Assembly (NCBI GenBank): GCA_002699585.1
Contig: PABP01000038.1
Coordinates: 930,001-994,000 of the forward strand
Length of the DNA: 64,000 bases
Direction of reading: 5' to 3'
Source of the DNA: Anaerolineaceae bacterium
GTDB lineage: Bacteria; Chloroflexota; Anaerolineae; Aggregatilineales; Phototrophicaceae
The position numbers and the translations under genes are program-made. The notes beneath the pieces are model-generated. The model did not search any database, had not been told where the DNA came from, and saw nothing but the letters and a program-made list of their open reading frames with translations. Shown here piece after piece: positions 17,548 through 26,207 of the stretch; position 1 is the stretch's first letter; each line of letters starts with the position of its first letter.

Positions 17548-18705
17548 TTAGAGGGCCGCTCGTAGGATACTCGCCAATTCGTCCTCAGTCAGCACCAGCG
17601 GATTGCCTTTCATGCTGCTGGCATTCTTTGATTTCTCGATGATGATCGGGAAGTCGCTTTCGCTGATGCCATACGCGCCCAGACCAGGGATTTGCAGCAA
17701 TTCGAGCGTTTCCTGCAACCAGGCCACGCCATCGTCCAGAGTGGCATCGGGATTACCCGTCAGCCAACGCGCGATTTCCGTATAGCGGCCCACTGCCTGA
17801 TTGCCAGGGTCGCGGGCTTGCAAGGCAGCGACGTTGGTCAGGCTGGCATGGGGCAGCAGTGCCGCACATACGCCGCCATGTGGCGCGCTGAACATCCCGC
17901 CCAGAGGACCAGCAAAACCATGTACCGCGCCCAATTTGGCATTGGCCAGCGCCAACCCACCGAACAGGCTGGCCAGTGACATATCCTCACGGGCGGCGAT
18001 GTCGTCGGGATGAGTGTAAACACGGCGTAAGCTGCGCGCAGCGCGCTGAATGCCTTCACGACAAATGGCATCCGTCAGTGGATTCGCCAGATGCGAAACA
18101 TAGGGTTCGATAACCTGCGTCAGGGCGTCCATGCCGGTAACGGCTGTGATGACGGGAGGCACCGTCAGCGTCAGTTCGGGGTCCACCAGGGCGACTTTGG
18201 CCAGCATCAAAGGGCTACGCAGGCTAACTTTGACCTGATGTTCCTCGGAATGCAGGACAGCGTTGCGCGTCACCTCAGCCCCGGTTCCGGCGGTCGTCGG
18301 CACCGCAATGAACGGCAGCGGCGGCTCCTGTAATTTCTGACCTTTGCCGATAACTTCCAGATAATCCAGCGGTTGGCCGGGGTTGGTCGCCAGGGCAGCG
18401 ATGGCCTTGGCCGTATCGACCGAACTGCCGCCGCCGAAGCTGATGACCACATCACAACCTGCTGACCGCAGCGCCTCTACACCCTCCTGAACCAGGCTAA
18501 CTGTCGGTTCTTTGGGCACATGGAAAATGGTATACTCAAGTCCAGCTTGTTGAAGCGATTGATAGAGGTTGGCTGCCCGTTCCTGGGGGGCATCGGTTGC
18601 CACCAGGGCATGACGACCATAACCAGCCGCAACCTCGCCGATTTTGTCCAACGTACCCGCGCCGAAGATAATTCGTGCAGCCGTCGCAAATTCAAAATTG
18701 GCCAT
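17548..18705 (-). CDS. Iron-containing (group III) alcohol dehydrogenase
   Basis: A 385-residue Fe-ADH reducing or oxidising small aldehydes and alcohols with NAD(P). The dinucleotide motif GGGSSVDTAK is at 91-100. Metal ligands expected from FucO are Asp, His, His, His. Here they are Asp193, Gln197, His262 (VHGFAGPLGG) and His276 (SAPHGG), so the second ligand is glutamine, as seen in some maleylacetate-reductase-like branches. It is divergent from the class II aldolase at 18818; a FucO-like lactaldehyde reductase role would fit but is inference. Confidence 0.9.
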   Translation of the reverse strand: MANFEFATAARIIFGAGTLDKIGEVAAGYGRHALVATDAPQERAANLYQSLQQAGLEYTIFHVPKEPTVSLVQEGVEALRSAGCDVVISFGGGSSVDTAKAIAALATNPGQPLDYLEVIGKGQKLQEPPLPFIAVPTTAGTGAEVTRNAVLHSEEHQVKVSLRSPLMLAKVALVDPELTLTVPPVITAVTGMDALTQVIEPYVSHLANPLTDAICREGIQRAARSLRRVYTHPDDIAAREDMSLASLFGGLALANAKLGAVHGFAGPLGGMFSAPHGGVCAALLPHASLTNVAALQARDPGNQAVGRYTEIARWLTGNPDATLDDGVAWLQETLELLQIPGLGAYGISESDFPIIIEKSKNASSMKGNPLVLTEDELASILRAAL

Positions 18706-18817
18706 CGTATCTACTCGCTTTCGTATGATTTCGCTTTTTGGTGTGACACAGCCTATCGATTATAACAGGTCGTGTAGACGTTAATCTTTGTTTGGACCTT
18801 TGCCTTGAGGAGGCATG

Positions 18818-19510
18818 ATGACCGCTTCCACCTTTCAATTGACGGATGAAATCCAGGCTATGCGCGAGCGCATCGCCTATATTGGCCGCCTGATGTTTGA
18901 TCGCAACCTGACCGATGCGGGCGGGGGCAACATCAGCGCCCGTGTTGGCGACTATGTGTGTATCTCGCAAACGCTGTGCGGTGCCAATCACCAGTGGCAG
19001 ATTACGACTGACCAGGTGTTGGTACTCGACCGCCAGGGCAATATTCTGGTGGGCGATGGCAAAACGTCGCGCGAGACCAAAGTGCATCTGTCGCTGCACA
19101 ACACCTACGGTGAATATGGCACAGGCGTCATTCATGGGCATCCGCGCAATGTGATGGTGTTCGCGACTGCCGCCCAGGAGTTGCCACCCGTCATGGAAGC
19201 CACCCGTAAGTTCGGTGTGACGCCCGTGATCGAGTATGCCCCGGCCCACAGCGCCAAGTTAGCTAAATACGTGACCGAATCCATGAAGGGCCGTGAGCAG
19301 CGCATCGCCAAGCATGGGGCCGGGACCATCGCGCCCTGGCATGGTATTTTCCTGATGGGACGCACGCTGGACGCTGCTTTCGATGCTGTCGAACGGCTGG
19401 ATACCAACGCCTTCTGTATCCTACAAAGCCGCAATCTGGGCATCAACGATGGCCTTGCCGCTGCCAGCCAGCGCATGGAAGATGCCATTGCTAACTTTAC
19501 TGAAGACTAA
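18818..19510 (+). CDS. Class II aldolase (fuculose-phosphate aldolase-like)
   Basis: A 230-residue class II aldolase/adducin domain protein, of FucA size. Zinc ligands are His106 and His108 (VIHGHP) and His175 (PWHGIF); the catalytic acid is Glu86 in SRETKVHLSLH. The phosphate loop GGGNIS is near 36. These enzymes split ketose-1-phosphates into dihydroxyacetone phosphate and an aldehyde. The second of two adjacent ATGs is used because AGGAGG is only 1 nt from the first. A PfkB kinase follows and an Fe-ADH is divergent, which together resemble a deoxy-sugar pathway. Confidence 0.9.
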   Translation: MTASTFQLTDEIQAMRERIAYIGRLMFDRNLTDAGGGNISARVGDYVCISQTLCGANHQWQITTDQVLVLDRQGNILVGDGKTSRETKVHLSLHNTYGEYGTGVIHGHPRNVMVFATAAQELPPVMEATRKFGVTPVIEYAPAHSAKLAKYVTESMKGREQRIAKHGAGTIAPWHGIFLMGRTLDAAFDAVERLDTNAFCILQSRNLGINDGLAAASQRMEDAIANFTED

Positions 19511-19544
19511 GCGACAGTTAGACATCGCCCTGTAAGTGAACTGC

Positions 19545-19564
19545 GGGCACAGCATGATGTGCCC
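19545..19564 (+). repeat. Repeat A copy 3
   Basis: A 20-nt palindrome with one mismatch and a CATG core, followed by CTACG, between the aldolase and PfkB genes. It may cap the aldolase transcript. Confidence 0.75.
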
Positions 19565-19610
19565 CTACGAAGCACGATTTACTAAACCATAGAAAGAAAT
19601 CAACCAGCCG

Positions 19611-20549
19611 ATGACCATCGTAACCCTGACGGCCAACACCGCCCTCGACCAAACGGTATTCATTGACTCTTACACACCTAATCTGACCATCCGTGCCCGC
19701 GAGACCGTCCTGAGCATGGCTGGGAAGCCAACCGATGCCTCCTACATTCTGGGGCAGATGGGCGTGCGCAGCCGCGCGATGGGCTTCCTCGCCGGGGTCA
19801 TTGGCGAGACCATCAAGACCATGCTGGCGACCGTTGGCGTTCAACCGGATTTTGTACGGGCTAGCGGCCAATCGCGCATCAATACGGTCATCATTGCAGA
19901 GGCCGACAACACGCATACGACCCTGACGACCACCTCGCTGCAAGTGCTGCCAGAGCATATCGACCAACTGCGCGAGCGCTACGATCAGGCGTTGAATAAT
20001 GCCTCTTGTGTGGTCATGGGCGGCTCGCTGCCGACGACCATGTCACCGGAGTTCTATACCGAGTTCATTGCGCTGGCCGCTGAACGTGGTGTGCCGACCA
20101 TCCTCGATGTGGAAGGCGATAACCTGCGCGCTGGCCTGAAATCTAGCCCAACCTACATCAAGCCCAATGAACATGAACTGGCCGAGTTCACAGGCAAGAC
20201 GGTGAATTCCCTGGAAACGGCCTACGCTGCGGGTCAGCATATTTTGAGCGAGTACGGTACATCCTCGATTATTACACTGGGGAGCCGGGGCGCATTGGCT
20301 GTGCTGCCGGATCGCGCTTATTACGCGCCAGCTATTCCAGTCGATGTGGTCAGTCCAGCAGGTGCAGGTGATGCCGTGCTAGCGGGACTGGCACTGGCAA
20401 TTGAGCGCGGGGAACCTATTGAGGAAGGCATCAAACAAGGGATTGCGATGGCCTCAGCCGTAGTCATGAAACCGGGCACGGCTGTCCTCGACCCAGAAGA
20501 TGCGCGCCGCTTCCTGCCCCAGGTCAAGCTAGAGCCGTATACGCCTTAG
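19611..20549 (+). CDS. PfkB-family sugar kinase (1-phosphofructokinase-like) with altered substrate loop
   Basis: A 312-residue ribokinase-fold kinase of the FruK/LacC type. The N-terminal TANTALDQTV matches the T.NPALD strand of that group. The anion hole and catalytic Asp are in SPAGAGDAVLAG near residue 250. The usual GGKGxNVA substrate motif reads AGKPTDASYIL (37-47), so the sugar bound may not be fructose-1-phosphate or tagatose-6-phosphate. No SD is obvious. It follows the class II aldolase by 100 nt and may act just before or after it. Confidence 0.85.
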   Translation: MTIVTLTANTALDQTVFIDSYTPNLTIRARETVLSMAGKPTDASYILGQMGVRSRAMGFLAGVIGETIKTMLATVGVQPDFVRASGQSRINTVIIAEADNTHTTLTTTSLQVLPEHIDQLRERYDQALNNASCVVMGGSLPTTMSPEFYTEFIALAAERGVPTILDVEGDNLRAGLKSSPTYIKPNEHELAEFTGKTVNSLETAYAAGQHILSEYGTSSIITLGSRGALAVLPDRAYYAPAIPVDVVSPAGAGDAVLAGLALAIERGEPIEEGIKQGIAMASAVVMKPGTAVLDPEDARRFLPQVKLEPYTP

Positions 20550-20650
20550 TGCCAAGTCATTAGCTGCTAGTCTTTAGTTCTGAGCTAATTGCGTATGCTT
20601 GGGCCTCAGACATATAGTCTAATTTGCTAACAATGAAGATCAGGTAACAC

Positions 20651-20681
20651 AAAAAACGGCCTGCTTGATGCGGCCGTTTTT
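20651..20681. terminator. Bidirectional rho-independent terminator
   Basis: AAAACGGCC (20653-20661) pairs with GGCCGTTTT (20672-20680). The flanking A-tract and T-tract serve both the plus-strand PfkB gene and the minus-strand MgtC gene. Confidence 0.8.
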
Positions 20682-20710
20682 GATTTAATCATTCGTGTTG
20701 CATAGAAAGT

Positions 20711-21238
20711 CTAGCCGTTGGCGATCTTTTGCTCGACGGCCAGGAAGGTATTGGTATCCAACTTAGGATGCATGATGTGAGCCTGTGCAGGAACAACCTC
20801 TGGCTTCGCTTCAGCATCATTGAAGACCTTGGCGCGCTTGAGCAGGGCTAATGTCACCCACACAGCTAACGTCACATACGAGGCCAGGAACCATGCGCCA
20901 ACCCCGCAGGCCATGCCAATGGCCGCTGTCGCCCATACGCCCGCAGCGGTGGTTACATCGAGCGCGCCATCTTTCTTCTGAATGATGATGCCGCCACCCA
21001 AAAAGCCAATGCCCGTCACGATGTTGGCCGCCACACGCGCGGATTCACTGCCTGGGAAGGCATACATCGACAAGATCGTGAAGACACAGGCGCCCGTACC
21101 CGTCAGCATGTGGGTACGCAACCCAGCAGATTTGTTGGAACGGCCTCGATTCATGCCGATGATGCTGCTCAAGACCAATGCCAACGTGATATTGATTGCC
21201 AACATGACTTGCTGCTCTAGACTTATCGTCAACGGCAT
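20711..21238 (-). CDS. MgtC/SapB family membrane protein, copy 1
   Basis: A 175-residue protein with four to five membrane segments. MgtC hallmarks are GMNRGRSNKSAGLRTHMLTG near residue 30, GFLGGGIIIQKK near 80, and AAGVWATAAIGMACG. The family is linked to magnesium homeostasis or virulence, but its activity is unsettled. It is about 85-90% identical to copy 2 at 21456-21983 in the core and has the same length. AGAGG precedes the ATG. A terminator with the same design follows each copy, so the duplication probably included it. Confidence 0.92.
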   Translation of the reverse strand: MPLTISLEQQVMLAINITLALVLSSIIGMNRGRSNKSAGLRTHMLTGTGACVFTILSMYAFPGSESARVAANIVTGIGFLGGGIIIQKKDGALDVTTAAGVWATAAIGMACGVGAWFLASYVTLAVWVTLALLKRAKVFNDAEAKPEVVPAQAHIMHPKLDTNTFLAVEQKIANG

Positions 21239-21393
21239 ACCCCAACCTCTTTTTTAGATTGTCTCCAACGACATAACATAATCTTAATATATGTGGACGT
21301 GGACCTAGAAGTCAACGAAAGTGCCGTGCATTTTTTCAACATTTTATTATGGCGATGTTGCGTCATGCCCAAGTCCGAGCAGACAAGCAAATT

Positions 21394-21420
21394 AAAAACG
21401 ACCTGCAAAAAGGCCGTTTT
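21394..21420 (-). terminator. Rho-independent terminator of MgtC copy 2
   Basis: AAAACGACCT (21394-21403) and AGGCCGTTTT (21411-21420) pair fully in minus-strand RNA, allowing one G-U. It is nearly the same stem as the terminator after copy 1. Confidence 0.7.
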
Positions 21421-21455
21421 CGATATGCTATTCCAATTGCATAACGCGTGTACTT

Positions 21456-21983
21456 TCAGCTATTGGCCGTCTTATGACGTGCCGCAAACAGCGGGCTGGC
21501 ATCCAACCGCGAAGGAATAATCGTTGGGGGCGCATGGAGGATTTCAGGCATTTCTTGCTCATTGCCATTTGACTTGACCCGCTTGAGAATGGCCAGCGTC
21601 ACCCAGACGGCAAGCGTTACGTAGCAGGCCAGGAACCACGCGCCAACCCCGGCTGCCATACCAATCGCAGCCGTAGCCCACACTCCGGCGGCTGTGGTCA
21701 CATCGAGTGCACCATTCTTCTTCTGGATGATGATGCCACCGCCCAGAAAGCCAATCCCCGTTACGATGTTTGCTGCCACACGCGATGTTTCACTTCCTGG
21801 GAAGGCATACATCGACAGGATGGTGAAGACACAGGCACCGGTGCCCGTTAACATGTGTGTACGTAATCCGGCTGATTTATTGAAGCGATCACGATTCATG
21901 CCGATAATGCTGCTCAATACCAACGCCAACGTGACATTAACCGCCAAAATAACTTGCTGCTCCAACCCTATTGGAAACTCCAT
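21456..21983 (-). CDS. MgtC/SapB family membrane protein, copy 2
   Basis: A 175-residue paralogue of the 20711 gene. Differences cluster at both ends; the GLRTHMLTGTGACVFT and GFLGGGIIIQKK regions are the same. The start is set at the ATG 21983, homologous to copy 1, rather than the upstream GTG at 22004. A good promoter (22030-22058) lies upstream, with about 50 nt of leader. No Mg2+-sensing element such as a long structured leader is present. Whether the two proteins act together or the second is a spare is unknown. Confidence 0.92.
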   Translation of the reverse strand: MEFPIGLEQQVILAVNVTLALVLSSIIGMNRDRFNKSAGLRTHMLTGTGACVFTILSMYAFPGSETSRVAANIVTGIGFLGGGIIIQKKNGALDVTTAAGVWATAAIGMAAGVGAWFLACYVTLAVWVTLAILKRVKSNGNEQEMPEILHAPPTIIPSRLDASPLFAARHKTANS

Positions 21984-22029
21984 ACCCCATATCCTATTAA
22001 GCACTACTTAAAGCATTTAACACTTACTT

Positions 22030-22058
22030 AATATAGTACCTATTTTTCTTAAAGTCAA
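22030..22058 (-). promoter_or_regulatory. Promoter of MgtC copy 2
   Basis: On the minus strand, -35 TTGACT (22053-22058) and -10 TATATT (22030-22035) have exact 17-nt spacing in an AT-rich region. Confidence 0.7.
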
Positions 22059-22104
22059 GTTAACAATAGAGTGAGGGGGTTAGCATCATCTAACAAAAAA
22101 ACAG

Positions 22105-22148
22105 GCGCTCTATAGCTGAATGGACATCTGTATTCAGCTATAGAGCGC
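22105..22148 (-). terminator. Strong rho-independent terminator of the rhamnose-type operon
   Basis: A perfect 17-bp stem (22105-22121 with 22132-22148) has a 10-nt loop and, on the minus strand, is followed by a run of T. It closes the long operon that ends with the double SnoaL gene. The stem is unusually long for a terminator. Confidence 0.85.
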
Positions 22149-22183
22149 ACATATTATCATCAACGCTGAGATGGGAACCTTAA

Positions 22184-22960
22184 CTAGAATTTCCCGCTAT
22201 TTGCCCATTCTTCTCTCGGAGGGACGGGTTCAGCGTTATCCCAATGCTCGACAATTTTCCTGTTTTCCAGGCGAAATATGTCGACCTGAGCGTATTCTTG
22301 ATCCATAAAAGTTACACGGCACAAGGTCGCCACAAAATTACCCTGGCCGACAAGCAAAACGATTTCATGATAATTCAATGGGCGATCTTCAGCCAAAGTG
22401 AGGCGCTTGAAGTGCTCTAAGCCATCTGGAGCTTCCGCATTGTGTTGAATATATTGTTGATCTGAGATGTAATCATCCATCTTGGTTGGATCACCGCCGG
22501 GGATGAGCACCTCTGTGATGAACTGTCGAACAATCTCTTTGTTGGCTTCGGTCTGCTCCAGGTCCACGATTTCAGTTGGGCCATCGACAGATGTGTGACC
22601 AGAGGGTGTGCTCGGTGTGTAGGCTTTGATGACATCCCAATGCTCGATGATCTTGTCATCTTCATCGGTATCAAAGAAATCGGTCGTGACCCACTCCGAT
22701 TCGCCATTGTTGAGGCTTTGATAGGCATGTACAAAGACATATTGGCCATCGACTAGTGAGCGTATGATACGAATGTCACGTATTGGATTGCGCTGAATAA
22801 AGGGTTCGAAGAATTCAATGAAGCCTTCAGCGCCATCACGGACGCCTGTACTGTGTTGCGTGTATCGGTCACCTGTGTATCTGGCAACAGCTTCTCGCGG
22901 ATGACCATCACGAATCCCGAACATATAGAGTTGTGTTGCGTTCTCCAGCTTTTTGTTCAT
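22184..22960 (-). CDS. Tandem SnoaL/NTF2-like protein at end of sugar operon
   Basis: A 258-residue protein made of two SnoaL-like domains (about 1-120 and 135-250). The repeat is visible in YTQHSTGVRDGAEGFIEFF near 28 and YIQHNAEAPDGLEHFKRL near 170, and each half ends with KIIEHWD or KIVEHWD. SnoaL folds bind small molecules and some are isomerases or cyclases. It starts 28 nt after the class II aldolase stop and precedes the operon terminator, so it is a member of the sugar operon. Its substrate is unknown. No signal peptide is present. Confidence 0.85.
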   Translation of the reverse strand: MNKKLENATQLYMFGIRDGHPREAVARYTGDRYTQHSTGVRDGAEGFIEFFEPFIQRNPIRDIRIIRSLVDGQYVFVHAYQSLNNGESEWVTTDFFDTDEDDKIIEHWDVIKAYTPSTPSGHTSVDGPTEIVDLEQTEANKEIVRQFITEVLIPGGDPTKMDDYISDQQYIQHNAEAPDGLEHFKRLTLAEDRPLNYHEIVLLVGQGNFVATLCRVTFMDQEYAQVDIFRLENRKIVEHWDNAEPVPPREEWANSGKF

Positions 22961-22987
22961 CTTAAAGTTCCTATCTTCACCGGGTGA

Positions 22988-23746
22988 TCAGACAAACTGG
23001 CTGCGGCGGTAGATTTCATCAGGGCGATTGGTGATGTGCAAAATGACCTCGCGCGATAGGAAAACAGGCTCGCCCACTTGATAAGCCCCGACAACGATAT
23101 GTGCGCCCTTCACACACATGGCCGTGATGTTACGCACCTCAGTCGGCGTCTGCCCCAGCGCGATCATGCCGTGATTTTTCAGTAAGATGACCTTGGGCGC
23201 TTCGCCATAGGCATCCATATATTCGCGGACCTTATCACGCATGACGATAGCCAAAGGCAAGCCGGGGTCTTCATAGGGCACAAACACAGATTCCGGGCCA
23301 CAAACAACCGCTTCATCCGGGCAGGTGCGGTTCTTAGCGAAGGCCTCTGCACGGTTGCTGCACAGCAACTTGTTGACCGCAACCGGGTGCGTATGGCCGA
23401 CCCAATCAACCTGGCACTCGTGCAGCAGCATGGCATGGAATGTCACTTCGACCGAGGGCACGACCGACACGGACGGATCGACGCGGGCTTCATTGGAAAT
23501 ACGCTTGATTTCGCTGTAGGTGTCAGGCGGATTATCCAGCAGAGCCAGCACGGGTTCAAAATTCACAGCGACGAAGCCATCTGCCGTGATGGTTTCCATC
23601 TGTTGGCCGCTGGCTTTTATAAAAAAGGCGTCATCATCGATGCGGCACGAGGTATTGCCCTCGCCGATGATGACGTACTCGCGGTGTGGCTCGCCCAGGG
23701 TACGGGTGAGCTGCAAAATTTCGTCGCGCTTTTGCTGTTGTGACAT
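22988..23746 (-). CDS. Class II aldolase/adducin-domain protein (rhamnulose-phosphate aldolase-like)
   Basis: A 252-residue class II aldolase. The phosphate loop is GEGNTSCR near 29-36, zinc histidines are in GHTHP near 122, and a further His is in KNHGMIALG near 195. The acid is in VEVTFHAML. In a RhaB/RhaS-type operon it is the likely aldolase splitting rhamnulose-1-phosphate or a similar ketose phosphate, but it is not a close RhaD by length or motif. The start is set at the ATG 23746; an upstream extension lacks an SD. A GC-rich hairpin separates it from the binding-protein gene. Confidence 0.85.
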   Translation of the reverse strand: MSQQQKRDEILQLTRTLGEPHREYVIIGEGNTSCRIDDDAFFIKASGQQMETITADGFVAVNFEPVLALLDNPPDTYSEIKRISNEARVDPSVSVVPSVEVTFHAMLLHECQVDWVGHTHPVAVNKLLCSNRAEAFAKNRTCPDEAVVCGPESVFVPYEDPGLPLAIVMRDKVREYMDAYGEAPKVILLKNHGMIALGQTPTEVRNITAMCVKGAHIVVGAYQVGEPVFLSREVILHITNRPDEIYRRSQFV

Positions 23747-23808
23747 ATCTGGCCCCCAGGTATGAAGTGCTGCATATGGTTTAAGCATACAGTCTATAGG
23801 AACAGCAA

Positions 23809-23828
23809 GGGGTGCACAGAGGCACCCC
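23809..23828 (-). other. Intercistronic hairpin
   Basis: GGGGTGC (23809-23815) pairs with GCACCCC (23822-23828) around a 6-nt loop, with no T-run. It lies in the 143-nt gap after the binding-protein gene and could stabilise the upstream part of the mRNA, giving more binding protein than aldolase. Confidence 0.5.
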
Positions 23829-23889
23829 CACACCAGCTTACTAATCTGCCAGATGCCGGAAGCAAGCTGGCAAACCATCATGTTATGAC

Positions 23890-25053
23890 TTAGAAGTCGA
23901 AGTCGTTGATGTCCTCTGCCGTGAAGACATAAGGCAGGCCCAACAGAATTTCGCTGCCATTGACGACCATCAATTCGCCCAGACGGCCAGCCATCACGCT
24001 GGCATCACCTGGTTGCAGTTCGCCATCAACAATAGCGCGCATGACGTAAACTGCAGCATAACCCAGGTCAATCGGGTTCCACAGCACGACGTTCTGTACG
24101 CAGCCGTCATTGACATACGGCTTCATTGGGTTCGGGGTCGCCAAACCGATAACGGCAACCTCACCACACAGGCCAGCCTGCGTGACAGCATCGGCCGAGG
24201 CCGGGGTCGCGACACTGGTCATACCGAACAGACCGTCGAGGTCTTCACCGTATTTATTAATGAGAGTGGTCGCCTGGTTAAAGGACAGGGTTGCATCTTC
24301 CTGAGCTTCAACAGTTTCCAGCCAGGTCATGTCAGGATAGCATTCGCCAGCATACGCCCACATTTCGGCGATCCAACGAGCCTGGTTCGGGGTAGTGAAG
24401 GTGCTGGTAACGATACCGAAGCTGGCATCTTCACCCATTTCGGAAGCGAGGCTATCGATCATAGCCTTCGCAATACCGTTGAACTCAGCTTGGTTGACAA
24501 ACCATTCACGGGCATCCGGTTCACTGTTGGCATCATAACCTACCACGTGGATACCTTCTTCCAGCGCACGGCGTAGGATCGGTGCAATCGCAACCGGATC
24601 GTTAGCGGCAAACAGAATGCCATCGACATCCTGAGTGATATAGTTGTCGATGAACTGAATCTGGTCATCGATGTTGGCTTCAGTCGGACCATCAGTGGTC
24701 ACAGTGACGTTGCCCAGTTCCTCAGCGGCTTCTTGCATACCCTGGGTCGTGGCAGCGAAGTAACCAATACCGATCAACTTAGGCACGTCAACGAGCACGA
24801 TATCCTGGCCAGCGAGGTCGGGGGCATCAACGGCCACACCGCCATCATATTCTGGCATTTCCATCATTTCTTCGTCGGCCATGTCCTCTTCGGCCATTTC
24901 TTCTTCGCCGTCCATCATCGGGCAAGCTAGCGGATTCACATCAAGGTCATCGGCACCATCCCAACGATCTTCATCCTGTGCACCAGCGGGTGCGATAAAC
25001 AGTGCTAACATCAGCACCAGAACCGTCATTAGCAGAAAGGTCTTTTTTGACAT
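23890..25053 (-). CDS. rhaS: Sugar ABC transporter substrate-binding protein, RhaS-like
   Basis: A 387-residue periplasmic-type type 1 binding protein. The signal peptide (KKTFLLMTVLVLMLALFIAPAGAQ) is followed by an unusual acidic Met/Glu-rich stretch (about 45-70) and then the binding domain with NDPVAIAPILRRALEEGI, VVGYDANS, and the RhaS-type end AVIGLATPNPMKPYV and VVLWNPIDLGYA. The ATG at 25053 has AAAGGAG at good distance. A second, in-frame TTG with a perfect GGAGGTG lies 25 codons upstream. It captures a sugar, probably rhamnose or a similar one, for the two permeases. Confidence 0.88.
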   Translation of the reverse strand: MSKKTFLLMTVLVLMLALFIAPAGAQDEDRWDGADDLDVNPLACPMMDGEEEMAEEDMADEEMMEMPEYDGGVAVDAPDLAGQDIVLVDVPKLIGIGYFAATTQGMQEAAEELGNVTVTTDGPTEANIDDQIQFIDNYITQDVDGILFAANDPVAIAPILRRALEEGIHVVGYDANSEPDAREWFVNQAEFNGIAKAMIDSLASEMGEDASFGIVTSTFTTPNQARWIAEMWAYAGECYPDMTWLETVEAQEDATLSFNQATTLINKYGEDLDGLFGMTSVATPASADAVTQAGLCGEVAVIGLATPNPMKPYVNDGCVQNVVLWNPIDLGYAAVYVMRAIVDGELQPGDASVMAGRLGELMVVNGSEILLGLPYVFTAEDINDFDF

Positions 25054-25191
25054 AACGTATAACTCCTTTGGTAATAATATGGTCGATTTGTGAAACACGT
25101 ACTGACCCAGAACTTGTGTACTTCTCAAATACGGCACCTCCTCATAACCCTTGACAATAAGTACCAGGGCCGTCCCTACTTAGAGCACGCT

Positions 25192-26193
25192 CTAAGCAGC
25201 TTTGCGACCCTGAATGAAGGTATTCACCAAAATGGCGAATATCAACACCGAACCAATGACGACGATGGTAGCATCACCCGTGACACCTGTCAGCGAGAGG
25301 CCATTCTTCAATAGTTGGATGAGCACCACACCGATAATCGTCCCAGGGATGGAACCCGTTCCACCGAAGATGCTACTTCCGCCCAGCACCACCGCCGCGA
25401 TAACGTCTAGCTCCAGGCCCGTGCCCATATCAGAGCGCGTCGTGCTCACACGGGAGACAAAAATATAACCCGCTAAAGCCGACATAAAGCCGCTAAACGT
25501 GTAGATAAATAGCAAATAACGATTCACTTGCAAGCCACTAAAGCGCGCCGCCACCTCGTTGTTGCCAATGGCGTACAGCGTACGGCCCAGCGTGGTGCGT
25601 GAGAGCAAAATACCAGCGATAATCACCGCAATAAGTAAGAGCCATAGCTGCGATGGCACCCCCAAAAACTCACCCTGGCCCAGCTCATAAAACCAATCCG
25701 GGTATCCGCGCACAGACGCGCCTTCGCTGAGACCCTGGGCCAACCCACGATATAAGGCCAAGGTCGCCAACGTCATAATCAACGGAGGCACCCCGACTTT
25801 GACGATGAACCACCCGTTCATAAAGCCAGCAAATGTACCCACCAGGATGGCAAATACAATCGCAACGGGCAGCGCCATGCCCATGTCTTGCCAAGCAATA
25901 CCCAGCACAATGGCTGTCAGGCCAAAGATGGACCCTACAGAAAGGTCGATGCCCCCCGTGATGATGATGAAGGTCATCGGCACAGCCACCAGGCCGACTT
26001 CCGTCAGCAAGCGCCCCTGATTCAGCAAGTTATCTACCGTCAGGAATTTATCGGTGCGGGTGGCCAAAAAGAGCACTGCGATCACCATAATGATGAACAG
26101 CACGCCTTCCTGGCTGGTGATGATATTGCGCAGCATGTCGATAAGGGTCGGCTGCTTGCTTTCCGTCTGTGGGGTCGTTGCAGGTGCAGTCAT
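25192..26193 (-). CDS. Sugar ABC transporter permease (RbsC/RhaQ-like)
   Basis: A 333-residue inner-membrane permease of the ribose-type family, with 8-10 hydrophobic segments. Family features are ITGGIDLSVGSIFGLTAIVLG near residue 80, GNNEVAARFSGLQVNR near 215 and VVLGGSSIFGGTGSIPGT near 275. It follows the first permease by 14 nt. A small inverted repeat (CTTAGAGC and GCTCTAAG, 25179-25196) overlaps its stop codon. With the 26208 gene it forms the likely heterodimeric channel. Confidence 0.92.
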   Translation of the reverse strand: MTAPATTPQTESKQPTLIDMLRNIITSQEGVLFIIMVIAVLFLATRTDKFLTVDNLLNQGRLLTEVGLVAVPMTFIIITGGIDLSVGSIFGLTAIVLGIAWQDMGMALPVAIVFAILVGTFAGFMNGWFIVKVGVPPLIMTLATLALYRGLAQGLSEGASVRGYPDWFYELGQGEFLGVPSQLWLLLIAVIIAGILLSRTTLGRTLYAIGNNEVAARFSGLQVNRYLLFIYTFSGFMSALAGYIFVSRVSTTRSDMGTGLELDVIAAVVLGGSSIFGGTGSIPGTIIGVVLIQLLKNGLSLTGVTGDATIVVIGSVLIFAILVNTFIQGRKAA

Positions 26194-26207
26194 GGTTGCT
26201 AGCCTCC

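Noticed and set aside
20982-22011. Magnesium riboswitch before the mgtC genes
   Set aside because: Leaders are only about 50 nt, AT-rich and without a stable fold.
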